Source of the DNA: an uncultured Granulosicoccaceae bacterium
GTDB taxonomy: Bacteria > Pseudomonadota > Gammaproteobacteria > Granulosicoccales > Granulosicoccaceae
Length of the DNA: 61,658 nt
Direction: 5' to 3'
Assembly: GCA_937981955.1 (NCBI GenBank)
Contig: CALJNA010000057.1
Span: forward strand, 1 to 61,658
Positions 29,102 through 36,916 of the stretch are shown here, in pieces. The notes beneath the pieces were generated by a model that was given only the letters and a program-made list of their open reading frames with translations, did no database searches and was not told the origin of the DNA. A program made the translations under genes and the position numbers. Each line of letters opens with the position of its first letter. Within the stretch, counting starts at the first letter, position 1.

Positions 29102-30128
29102 GGTATTTATCCATCTGGGATTGTATGTTGGCATCACCTTCAAACGATTTTGGATGCCACGGAGTTCTATTGTTAAGTGCACCTGAACGTTCGACGATGT
29201 CAGGTACGTTGTGCTCTTGTCGGTAGGCCATGATATGCACGCCACTGACACCTTTAATTTCTTTAATTTGCTGAATCATGTCGATGCACAGATTGACGCC
29301 TTCAGCCTTTTGATCATCCGCGCCTTTTAGCCGCTCGATAACAGAATCGGGAATGTGCACACCGGGGACGTTCTTACGCATCCACTCAGCGGTACGAGCC
29401 GAAGCCAGTGGACCCACACCAATGAGCAGGAAAACTTTTTCATCCAGGCCCATGTCTCGAATGGTTTGCATGTAGGTTTTCAAACGATCAATGTCATAGC
29501 AATACTGGGTTTGAATGAACTGCGCTCCGGCTTCAACTTTTTTAGCAAGCCTCAGTGGTCGCCAGTCAAATGGCTCGACAAACGGATTCGCTGCGGCGCC
29601 AAGAAATACACGCGGAGGGTATTCCAGCTCTCGTCCACTTTGAAACGTGCGTTGCTCACGCATGGTGGTGGCAATTTGCAGTAAAGACATGCAGTCGAGA
29701 TCGAATACCGGTTTGGCGTTAGGGTGATCACCAGTCTGCACACCATCGCCTGACAGACAGAGCATGTTGCACACACCCATGGCAGCACCGCCAAGAATGT
29801 CACCTTGAATCGCTATACGATTTTTATCGCGACAAGAGATTTGCATGATGAGTGCGTAGCCAAGTCGGGTTAATAAGGCGCATACGGCCAGGCTGCCCAT
29901 GTGGCAGTGCGCACCGCTGCCATCGGTGGCATTAATTGCATCGACATAACCGTCGAATAATCTGGCCCGTTCATAAACTGCATTGGGGTCAGCCGAGTCG
30001 GGCGGTGCGAGCTCACTGGTGACAGCGAAGTGACCGTCACGAAGAATACGCTCGAACCGTCCTGGTGAGCTATGACCTTCGCGCATGGGCAGAGGGTAGC
30101 CCGGTATCGGTTCATCTTCGTAAATCAT
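29094..30128 (-). CDS. Methylenetetrahydrofolate reductase family protein
   Basis: A 344-residue flavoprotein of the MetF family, FAD-binding TIM barrel. It contains FAVTSELAPPDSADP early, INATDGSGAHCHMGSLAV, MQISCRDKNRIAIQGDI, FIQTQYCYDIDR and VFLLIGVGP. In this operon it probably oxidises methyl-THF to methylene-THF, the reverse of the biosynthetic direction. It is directly adjacent to the MTHFR C-terminal-domain gene (stop and start abut), as in acetogen and alphaproteobacterial clusters where the two proteins form a complex. The electron acceptor is unknown. Confidence 0.9.
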   Translation of the reverse strand: MIYEDEPIPGYPLPMREGHSSPGRFERILRDGHFAVTSELAPPDSADPNAVYERARLFDGYVDAINATDGSGAHCHMGSLAVCALLTRLGYALIMQISCRDKNRIAIQGDILGGAAMGVCNMLCLSGDGVQTGDHPNAKPVFDLDCMSLLQIATTMREQRTFQSGRELEYPPRVFLGAAANPFVEPFDWRPLRLAKKVEAGAQFIQTQYCYDIDRLKTYMQTIRDMGLDEKVFLLIGVGPLASARTAEWMRKNVPGVHIPDSVIERLKGADDQKAEGVNLCIDMIQQIKEIKGVSGVHIMAYRQEHNVPDIVERSGALNNRTPWHPKSFEGDANIQSQMDKYHD

Positions 30129-30611
30129 CTACGCACTCTCGATTGTCGAGTGGTTTTCATTTTGTTCTTCGCGCAACCTTCGCACTTCTCGTAACCAGGA
30201 TGAGGAACCTTTCAAACGATGGTCAACCGGTATCTGCACAATGTTGATATCGCCACCGTGTTTCATTCGCTGGCTACCGGCCCAACTCTCAACCCAGACA
30301 CACCGCATGTCAGGTTTGACTTCGCAATACCCATCGGTGCGAACACCACCGCAGGGGCCATTGCGAATGGATTTCGGGCAGTTCATCGGGCATGACATCC
30401 CGGTTTTACTCAACGCACACTGGCCACACATCTGGCAATCGAACAAAACGCCTTTGACGGTTTTTTCAACAGCAGCGACAGGTTTTTCCAAACGCTCGTA
30501 ACCGATGCGTTCCAGAACAGGTGCCATAAGCAGTAAGGTTTTCTCAAGCGTTGCATACAGGATTTCCATCATCCTGGCGTGCCGGGTTGACCAGAGTCTG
30601 ACTTTATACAT
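30129..30611 (-). CDS. MTHFR C-terminal domain protein (MetV-like)
   Basis: A 160-residue small cysteine-rich protein of the MTHFR_C family. It has FDCQMCGQC (about 56-64), SCPMNC, GPCGG and a further Cys in MRCVW; these residues probably hold a metal or [4Fe-4S] cluster. Homologues (MetV) partner MetF in methyl-THF oxidation or reduction. It immediately precedes the MTHFR gene and is 24 bp after the 'virulence factor' gene, so it is transcribed with them. The cluster type cannot be read from the sequence. Confidence 0.85.
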   Translation of the reverse strand: MYKVRLWSTRHARMMEILYATLEKTLLLMAPVLERIGYERLEKPVAAVEKTVKGVLFDCQMCGQCALSKTGMSCPMNCPKSIRNGPCGGVRTDGYCEVKPDMRCVWVESWAGSQRMKHGGDINIVQIPVDHRLKGSSSWLREVRRLREEQNENHSTIESA

Positions 30612-30635
30612 GGACGTTAATTGACTGGCGCACTG

Positions 30636-30947
30636 TTAGCTGGTTTTAGCGTCGGCTTCAATGCCTTTGGCCTTAACCACTGCTTCCAGATGTTCTTCAC
30701 TGAAGGCCGCTTCGAGTTCAGCGGCGGCCTTTTCGGCTTCTGCCTGAAGGTCGTCGCTGCACTGTTCACGAATGCGTTTCCAGTCTTCCATGTAGGCATC
30801 GCTTGTGCCTTTTCCAGCGCGCATGGCAGCACGGTCAATGCCTTCCTGGAACCGGGCTGGCAATGCAACCTTTGCTGTTTTTCGACCCTTTTTGGCTGTG
30901 ACCTGAGAGGGGATATCGCGCCAGTAAATTTTGATCAGTTCTGCCAT
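30636..30947 (-). CDS. 'Virulence factor' family small protein
   Basis: A 103-residue, charge-rich protein starting MAELIKIYWRDIPSQV and containing ALPARFQEGIDRAAMRAG and DAYMEDWKR. It matches the family annotated as 'virulence factor', a historical name without mechanism. Its fixed place inside this C1 operon argues for a role as a small subunit or assembly factor of the methyl-transfer system. The C-terminal half is an Ala/Glu-rich helix. No catalytic motif is visible. Confidence 0.8.
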   Translation of the reverse strand: MAELIKIYWRDIPSQVTAKKGRKTAKVALPARFQEGIDRAAMRAGKGTSDAYMEDWKRIREQCSDDLQAEAEKAAAELEAAFSEEHLEAVVKAKGIEADAKTS

Positions 30948-30985
30948 GGTTTTTCCGTCAATCTGTTTTTAGTTTCGAATAACCG

Positions 30986-31582
30986 CTATTGAGCGACAAT
31001 TCGAATACCTTCGAGTGCATTTTGGAAAGGTTGCAGCCCTGTGTAGTGCACTTCCAAGGGCAAGTTGATCGAATCGGCTGCATAGCGCGCCTGAGCCAGC
31101 CTTTCCTCGTTTTCGGTTTGTGCCAGATACAGCATGCGTGTGTAGTTACCGAAATACATATCACGCAATTCAGGATGTTTACGAATACCGAGGGTTTCAA
31201 GAATCAGACGGTCGAAATGCCAGGCGAGGTAGTCAGTTAAAAAGAACGTACCCAGCTCTTCTTCAGCCAGAGTTGAAAAGGTTTCCTGTCCGGTGAAAAA
31301 AGCGTAACAGTGCGCGCCAGGCAGACGTTCTACATTATGCCGACGCAACACAGTGTCTAGATGGCCACCGGTTCCGCAATCGCCATAGGCGACCAGCATA
31401 TGGTCGTACTCGGATTTATTTTGAATTATTTTTTGCTCAACCCCCGGCGCAATTTTATCCGGGGTGTTGTGCCATTCGGCAGGAAGGCATTGGACGTCAA
31501 TGTGATTCCATTGATTCGCTTTAAGCACATCAATCAGTTCGTGTGCTAAAGCACCACATGCAATTAGCAGTGTGCGAGTCAT
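30986..31582 (-). CDS. DUF1638 family protein
   Basis: A 198-residue protein with the DUF1638 pattern: ACGALAHELIDVL at the start, MLVAYGDCGTGGHLD, HCYAFFTGQETF and FFLTDYLAWHFDR. The conserved Cys, His and Asp residues suggest a metal- or cofactor-binding protein, but no activity is established. It is the second gene of the operon, 15 bp after the corrinoid protein. DUF1638 genes are repeatedly found beside MttB-type methyltransferase clusters, so a role in this chemistry is likely. Confidence 0.88.
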   Translation of the reverse strand: MTRTLLIACGALAHELIDVLKANQWNHIDVQCLPAEWHNTPDKIAPGVEQKIIQNKSEYDHMLVAYGDCGTGGHLDTVLRRHNVERLPGAHCYAFFTGQETFSTLAEEELGTFFLTDYLAWHFDRLILETLGIRKHPELRDMYFGNYTRMLYLAQTENEERLAQARYAADSINLPLEVHYTGLQPFQNALEGIRIVAQ

Positions 31583-31597
31583 GGAATGTTCAAGCGG

Positions 31598-32308
31598 CTA
31601 ACTCGCCGCTCTGCGTTCCGCGATTAGCGACTTTGCCGTTTCGACTGCAACAGCTGCATCACGACAATATGCATCAGCACCAACAGCCTCACCGAATTCT
31701 TCATTCAATGGAGCACCACCAACCAGAACGATGAAGTCGTCACGCATGCCTTGTTCTTTTAATGTATCGATAACCACTTTCATGTACGGCATGGTGGTAG
31801 TCAGCAGGGCAGACATACCCAGAATTTCCGGTTTGTGTTCTTCGAGTGCAGCAATGTAGTCTTCAACCGGGTTATTGATACCAAGATCAATAACTTCAAA
31901 GCCTGCGCCCTCAAGCATCATACCTACAAGGTTTTTACCGATGTCGTGGATATCACCCTTAACCGTACCAATGACGACTTTGCCAATGGGTTCTGCACCG
32001 GTCTCGGCAAGCAGTGGACGTAAAATGGCCATGCCACCTTTCATCGCATTGGCGGCCATGAGCACTTCGGGAACAAATAGAATGCCGTCACGAAAATCGA
32101 TACCGACAATGCGCATGCCTTCTACCAGCGCATCATTTAATACTTTATCTGGAGACCACTTGCGTTCAAGCAGAATATTAGTGCCTTCTTCAATCTCTTC
32201 TTTTAACCCGTTGTAGAGATCGTCATGCATCTGTTCGACCAGCTCTTCGTCGTTAAGCTCGGAGAGAATAATATCCTCTTCATCATCGAAGTTTTCTTCG
32301 TCGGTCAT
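31598..32308 (-). CDS. Corrinoid (cobalamin-binding) methyl carrier protein
   Basis: About 236 residues: an N-terminal acidic extension (TDEENFDDEED), a B12-binding helical cap (about 25-110), and a Rossmann-like B12 domain with the base-off ligand His121 in GDIHDIGKN plus the GMSALLTTTMPYMK and VGGAPLNEEF strands. It accepts the methyl group from the MttB homologue and donates it to the pterin methyltransferase. The frame extends to 32455; the ATG at 32308 gives the normal family length. It is the first gene of the seven-gene minus-strand operon. Confidence 0.93.
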   Translation of the reverse strand: MTDEENFDDEEDIILSELNDEELVEQMHDDLYNGLKEEIEEGTNILLERKWSPDKVLNDALVEGMRIVGIDFRDGILFVPEVLMAANAMKGGMAILRPLLAETGAEPIGKVVIGTVKGDIHDIGKNLVGMMLEGAGFEVIDLGINNPVEDYIAALEEHKPEILGMSALLTTTMPYMKVVIDTLKEQGMRDDFIVLVGGAPLNEEFGEAVGADAYCRDAAVAVETAKSLIAERRAAS

Positions 32309-32682
32309 GTCTGTTCTATGCCTCGGTTGAACTACTTGGTTGTCCAAATTCAAACAGATAGTTGCTTTGCGGGAATGGTAACTACTGTTCAGCTCTTCAG
32401 GAACCGGAATGTACCACCAGTACGACTCTAATCGTGCTGAAAAGCGACACCACACCAGAGGTACTAGCCCAATGGCCTGTCAGCCCGTGGGATACCTGTT
32501 TATCGTGTGATCCGCGTGGTGCAAAGTTCAGTCACTGTTTTCATTGGAATCTGCTCTTTTGGAGCTGTTGTTAAAGCCCAATGGAGCCTTCATGGCGCAT
32601 AATGTGTGCCATTGTGGTGACATTTTGAGGGGTGATGGAGCGCGTCTGTAACGGTGCTTCCACTGGCAGGTTATTTTGCCAG
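32309..32682 (-). promoter_or_regulatory. Promoter region of the corrinoid operon
   Basis: A gene-free stretch of 374 bp upstream of the operon. It contains a near-perfect inverted repeat CAGTACGA (32418-32425) and TCGTGCTG (32432-32439), 110 bp before the ATG. A compound repeat GGTA/CCCA (32460-32471) with TGGG/TACC (32488-32496) follows further upstream. Both are candidate regulator sites. I see no cobalamin riboswitch consensus. Confidence 0.45.
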
Positions 32683-32683
32683 T
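32662..32683. terminator. Stem-loop after the enoyl-CoA hydratase gene
   Basis: ACTGGCA (32662-32668) pairs with TGCCAGT (32677-32683), loop of 8. It abuts the enoyl-CoA hydratase stop. There is no U-tract, so it is only a weak terminator candidate. Confidence 0.35.
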
Positions 32684-33465
32684 TATCGACCGGTAAATTC
32701 GGGTTTTCGCTTGTTCAGGAACGCATCAACGCCTTCCTGATAGTCGTTGGTTTTGCACGCAGCCTGCTGAAAATCCCGTTCCAGATCGAGCTGTTCATCG
32801 AGTGTTTTAGTCGCGCTGTTATTGAGCAACTGCTTGGTGAAAGCTAGCCCGGTGGTGGCCTGGGATGCCAGTCGCGTGACCAGGGCTGTGGTTTCCTCCA
32901 TTAAATTGTCATCTTCAATGCATTGCCAGATCAGACCCCACTGTTCAGCTTTTTCGGCAGATAGAGGTTCGGCTGTCATAGCCAGCCCGATGGCACGTGG
33001 AAGTCCGATTAATTTTGGCAGCGACCAGCTGCCACCGGCATCGGGAACCAGTCCAAGGTGAGCGAACGACTGAATAAATTTGGCTGACTTTGCTGCCAAC
33101 ACCAGATCGCAAGCCAGCGCGATGTTCGCACCGGCACCTGCGGCAACACCATTGACGCAAGCGACCACCGGCATGTTCAACCCCTTAATAGCTCGAATTA
33201 ACGGATTAAAGTCTCGCTCCAGTACATCGCCAAGGTCGACTCCTTCAATGTCAGCAAGATCCTGCCCGGCACAAAATGCACGTCCGGCACCGGTGAGCAC
33301 AACAGCCCGCACAGTGGACGATGTGCTGATGTTGGAAAAGTGCTTCTGGAGTTGTTGAATCATGTCGGACGTTAAGCTGTTGAGCTTGTCCGGTCGATTT
33401 AAGGTTATCCATGCTACGCCTTTGTCTTCGACAAGCGTGACATTGTTATCCTGACTGTTTGACAT
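32683..33465 (-). CDS. Enoyl-CoA hydratase/isomerase family protein (PaaG-like)
   Basis: A 260-residue crotonase-fold enzyme. The oxyanion-hole motifs are GRAFCAGQDLADI (about 60-72) and VNGVAAGAGANIALACDLVLA (about 105-125). GLVPDAGGSWSLPKLIG holds an Asp where hydratases have Glu, as in the PaaG epoxy-isomerase group. The C-terminus TNDYQEGVDAFLNKRKPEF is typical. The ATG at 33465 starts right at the family N-terminus. No other phenylacetate genes are present, so the exact reaction is unresolved. It follows a small membrane protein gene by 25 bp. Confidence 0.85.
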   Translation of the reverse strand: MSNSQDNNVTLVEDKGVAWITLNRPDKLNSLTSDMIQQLQKHFSNISTSSTVRAVVLTGAGRAFCAGQDLADIEGVDLGDVLERDFNPLIRAIKGLNMPVVACVNGVAAGAGANIALACDLVLAAKSAKFIQSFAHLGLVPDAGGSWSLPKLIGLPRAIGLAMTAEPLSAEKAEQWGLIWQCIEDDNLMEETTALVTRLASQATTGLAFTKQLLNNSATKTLDEQLDLERDFQQAACKTNDYQEGVDAFLNKRKPEFTGR

Positions 33466-33490
33466 AGCTGATTGCTCCGGAATAAGACGG

Positions 33491-33820
33491 CTAGTTAGCG
33501 CCCCGTGGCTTGGCAGAGCGGAACAGGCTGGCAACCAGTACCAACAAAAATGAGCCCATTAGCGCGCGCAGTAAATAAGCCGGTGAACTCACATCGACCA
33601 TAACCGAGGGACCAATTAAAACTGGAAAGAACGCACCAAGGGCTGCACCGATGACACCTAACATTATGTTGATGATGAAGACGGATTTTTTGCCACGCAG
33701 TACCACGGCTGCAATGCCGCCGAAAACGATACCGATAAGTAGCATAAGCATGATGGCCGAAATGGGCAAGTGTGTCTCCCGAAGCAGTTTGATAGAAAAG
33801 TGCTGTAGAGGATACTGCAT
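33491..33820 (-). CDS. GlsB/YeaQ/YmgE-like stress-response membrane protein
   Basis: About 109 residues with three predicted helices. LIGIVFGGIAAVVLRGKKS followed by NIMLGVIGAALGAFF is the typical transglycosylase-associated (GlsB/YeaQ) pattern. The start is uncertain: the ATG at 33820 gives a 20-residue polar head, while ATG codons at 33751 or 33745 would trim it to the first helix. Family members are small membrane proteins linked to envelope or acid stress, without a defined mechanism. It probably shares a transcript with the hydratase gene. Confidence 0.7.
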   Translation of the reverse strand: MQYPLQHFSIKLLRETHLPISAIMLMLLIGIVFGGIAAVVLRGKKSVFIINIMLGVIGAALGAFFPVLIGPSVMVDVSSPAYLLRALMGSFLLVLVASLFRSAKPRGAN

Positions 33821-33916
33821 TGGTGGCAGTGCATAAAGCCACCAAAGCCGACCGATATCAAATAATTGAAAAATGAACTGTTAAATGACCCGATTGTCAG
33901 CTAAGGTCCGCAGGCC

Positions 33917-34810
33917 ATGTCAAATACTCGTGACAACCCGCTGCTGGGCATCGCTTTATTGCTGATAGCCACGGTATTTTTTGCGTTACAGGACGTGATT
34001 ACCAAGCAGCTCACGGCGCATATATCGGTTACACAGATAATGGTGGTCCGTTTTGCGGCATTTGCCCTGTTTGCATTGATCTATGCCGGCCGTCGAGTGG
34101 GTGTTTCTCTGGCATTCAAATCTGCCACGCCCAAAATGCAGATTGTTCGCTGTCTTATCATGTGTACCGAGATTGGTATTTTTGCCTATTCGATTCAGTT
34201 TCTGGGTATTGCCGAAATTCACGCCATATTTTCCTGCTTTCCATTGGTCATTACGGCGCTGTCTGTGCCGATGCTGGGTGAGCAGGTTGGCTGGAGAAGA
34301 TGGTTGGCAGTATCGATTGGGTTCGTTGGCACGCTGATCATCGTTCAGCCTGGTTCTGGTGTATTTAATCCGGCTGCACTTTTGGCTTTACTGTGTGTGC
34401 TGATGTATTCGTTATACAACATATTTACGCGGCAAGTATCTCGACATGATTCGTTCGAAACTTCTCTGGTGTATTTTGGTGTCGTTGGGTTTGTTGCTTC
34501 ACTAATAGCTGTGATCGGGCGATGGCAAACTCCCGATAGTACAACATGGTTGTTGCTGGCTGGCATTTGTTTCACCTCGGTCACTGCTCACATGATGTTA
34601 ATCAAAGCACTAGAGGTGACTAGTGCTGTTGTGTTGCAACCCTTTAACTACTTTATTCTGGTGTGGGCCATCGTGTTTGGTTACCTGATATTTGGTGAGG
34701 TGTTGTCCATGCATGAGGTGATTGGAGCATTCATTGTAGTTGCCAGTGGCTTGTATGTGGGAATGCGCGAATACTTGATAGCTCGACGTGCATCGCGTGC
34801 CTCAACTTGA
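33917..34810 (+). CDS. EamA/DMT superfamily transporter
   Basis: A 297-residue membrane protein with ten helices as two EamA repeats. It contains IALLLIATVFFALQDVITK at the start, HAIFSCFPLVITALSVPMLGEQVGWRRW, and a second half with LQPFNYFILVWAIVFGYLIFGE. It resembles the DMT gene at 6700-7698 in layout and sequence motifs, so the two are paralogues. The substrate is unknown. It is divergent from the small membrane protein gene. Confidence 0.87.
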   Translation: MSNTRDNPLLGIALLLIATVFFALQDVITKQLTAHISVTQIMVVRFAAFALFALIYAGRRVGVSLAFKSATPKMQIVRCLIMCTEIGIFAYSIQFLGIAEIHAIFSCFPLVITALSVPMLGEQVGWRRWLAVSIGFVGTLIIVQPGSGVFNPAALLALLCVLMYSLYNIFTRQVSRHDSFETSLVYFGVVGFVASLIAVIGRWQTPDSTTWLLLAGICFTSVTAHMMLIKALEVTSAVVLQPFNYFILVWAIVFGYLIFGEVLSMHEVIGAFIVVASGLYVGMREYLIARRASRAST

Positions 34811-34888
34811 TCGCACAGTATGATTGTCCATCACACTTTGATATGCTGCTGCGACACTAACCATAATTAGTATCGGTCGGAAGTGAAA

Positions 34889-35743
34889 ATGCCCACATAT
34901 CGAATTCCATCGTCATGCTCAAAACTAGATGGCTTCAGTTTGGTTGCTGTATCTGGTTTGATGTTGTTACTTACAGCCTGCAGTAGTAGTGGTGGTGGCT
35001 CCGAATCTGCGTCTACCACGAATGCTTCTGGCGTTGTTAATGGATACCATCTGGTTTCATCAACGACCTACGATGAGTTTGATGTGGTTATTGCATCAAC
35101 CACCTACGAGTACAACCTGACTGAGAATGAGATTTCGATTGCCACGGTAAGAACTGACTTTGATGGCAATGCGGTGTCGAGTAGTTTCCGTAACCGCTAC
35201 AACGAGAAAGGCCAAATCGTCGAGTCAATCTCTCCTTCCGGAAACTCTTTGCGAGTCACCACTTATGAATTTAATGAGCGTGACTTGCTGGTGCGACGAG
35301 TCGCCACTGGCGAATTCAATGAAACGACTGAATTTGAATACAACGACATGGGTAATCTGATTCGTGTAGTTCGAACGAATGAAGATGACTTAAACGTTGT
35401 TGGCTATGTTCCTCGAACAGTAACCTATACATATAACGAACTGGGGCAGCGTGTATCTGCTTTGGAACAGGTTAGCTTTCCCGATTCGATTACTGGACAG
35501 GTGATAACGACTGAGTACAGTTTAGATTTTTCGTACAACGATTCGGGGCAGCTTGTGCGAAGAACCGAGGTCAATCTGGACTCGTCGAATGATTTTATTG
35601 AAACCTACGCTTACGATGACAACGGCAATGTGGTCGAACGCGTGTGGCGGAGCGAACCAATTGAGCGCACTACTTATACTTATGGTGTTAACCCGGAGCC
35701 CATATACAATCATTGGTTACGCAGGTTTAAATACTTTCCGTAG
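34889..35743 (+). CDS. Lipoprotein with YD/RHS-like repeats
   Basis: About 284 residues. The signal sequence ends in the lipobox LLTAC (Cys about residue 31), so it is an outer-membrane or periplasmic lipoprotein. A Ser/Gly linker follows, then at least six repeats of the form Y-[ND]-x-x-G-[QN]-[LI]-V, e.g. YNEKGQIVES, YNDMGNLIRV and YNELGQRVSA, as in YD-repeat beta-shell proteins. It is much shorter than RHS toxins and has no toxin C-terminus. The ATG at 34889 is chosen because CGGAAG lies 7 bp upstream. Function is unknown. Confidence 0.75.
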   Translation: MPTYRIPSSCSKLDGFSLVAVSGLMLLLTACSSSGGGSESASTTNASGVVNGYHLVSSTTYDEFDVVIASTTYEYNLTENEISIATVRTDFDGNAVSSSFRNRYNEKGQIVESISPSGNSLRVTTYEFNERDLLVRRVATGEFNETTEFEYNDMGNLIRVVRTNEDDLNVVGYVPRTVTYTYNELGQRVSALEQVSFPDSITGQVITTEYSLDFSYNDSGQLVRRTEVNLDSSNDFIETYAYDDNGNVVERVWRSEPIERTTYTYGVNPEPIYNHWLRRFKYFP

Positions 35744-35780
35744 GCGAAAAATCTACTTTTTTTAGTTTCCGCATCACTCG

Positions 35781-36698
35781 TTACGCAACCACTTCTACGC
35801 GGTTGCGGCCGAGATCTTTTGCAAGATACAAACACTCATCTGCCTGCTGTAAAAGATTTTCAATATTGTCTGATTGCTTTTTTTCTTTTAGTACCAAGCC
35901 GGTGCTGACAGTAATGTTAATTGTATTGTCGTTGTACTGAACCGGTGTGTTAGCAATATGGAGGCGGATGCTATTCGCCTTCTCGGTTGCTTCAGACAGA
36001 TTGACATCCGGTACTAAAATAACAAATTCTTCACCGCCTATTCGATACATTTTGTCCTCTGGAGAGAGTTTCTGCTGAACTTCATGGACAAAATGTTTCA
36101 AGGTTAAATCCCCGGCCTCGTGTCCCAGCTCATCATTAATTGATTTGAATCTATCCAGGTCCATTAAAAGTACGGCGGTAGACGTGAATTGATTTTCCAG
36201 AATTTCCGGCGCTCGTTCATACAAGGCGCGACGATTAGCACACCCGGTTAACAAATCCGTGGTTGCGAGCACCGCAAGTTTTTGAGCCTGATCTTGTAGT
36301 TTTAACTCGCTTGACTTAAGGGCCTCGTTGGCGCGTGTTAGATCGGTGATGTCATGCATGACACCCACCAGATAGGTTTCTTCTGAGCTGATTTCCAGTC
36401 GACTTTTTCGGGTAATTGTTTCTCTTGGTAATCCGGATGTGTCAAAAACTGTTTCTATTGCCTCATCGATTTCACCGCTTTCCAGAACTCTAAGATCACC
36501 ACCGTTACATTGTGCTGCCTGACGATCGGGAAACAGCTGTTTATCCAGATTTCCAACAACCTGTTCTCGATCTACGTTGAAAAGCGTTTCAAACGCCAAG
36601 TTGATCCACACATATTCTAGGTTCTGGTTTTTTACCAATACCGGATTTGGCAAGGTGTCCAGAATTTCAATGGCTATTTTAAGTTCGATAGAAATCAT
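35781..36698 (-). CDS. PAS-GGDEF diguanylate cyclase
   Basis: A 305-residue cytosolic sensor enzyme. The N-terminal PAS domain (about 8-120, ending in the PAC-like VGVMHDITDLTRAN) is linked by a short coiled coil to a GGDEF domain (about 145-303). The active-site signature is GGEEF in YRIGGEEFVILV. It also has the metal-site LMDLDRFKSIND and the TDLLTGCANRRAL start. It should make c-di-GMP from GTP under PAS control. There is no obvious RxxD inhibitory site before GGEEF. It is a single gene, convergent with the lipoprotein. Confidence 0.9.
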   Translation of the reverse strand: MISIELKIAIEILDTLPNPVLVKNQNLEYVWINLAFETLFNVDREQVVGNLDKQLFPDRQAAQCNGGDLRVLESGEIDEAIETVFDTSGLPRETITRKSRLEISSEETYLVGVMHDITDLTRANEALKSSELKLQDQAQKLAVLATTDLLTGCANRRALYERAPEILENQFTSTAVLLMDLDRFKSINDELGHEAGDLTLKHFVHEVQQKLSPEDKMYRIGGEEFVILVPDVNLSEATEKANSIRLHIANTPVQYNDNTINITVSTGLVLKEKKQSDNIENLLQQADECLYLAKDLGRNRVEVVA

Positions 36699-36916
36699 CT
36701 AATTAGACTCCGCAAAACAAAAGTCCAAATGCTTCTGTTTCTTATACTGCGGAGCTAGCGGCTGTGCGGATGCACGGTTTGATGGCTGAACAAATATATT
36801 GCCACGCGGTTATCCATTTAACGTTGTGCAGGTGTTAGATTGCCTTCACAGCTGTGTATTGCTGCGCAAAGTTCAGCGCAGATTTTTATTCAGGGCACGG
36901 TGCTTTCACTATTGTG

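Noticed and set aside
32309-32682. Cobalamin riboswitch before the corrinoid operon
   Set aside because: I could not find a convincing B12 box or the expected multi-stem layout.
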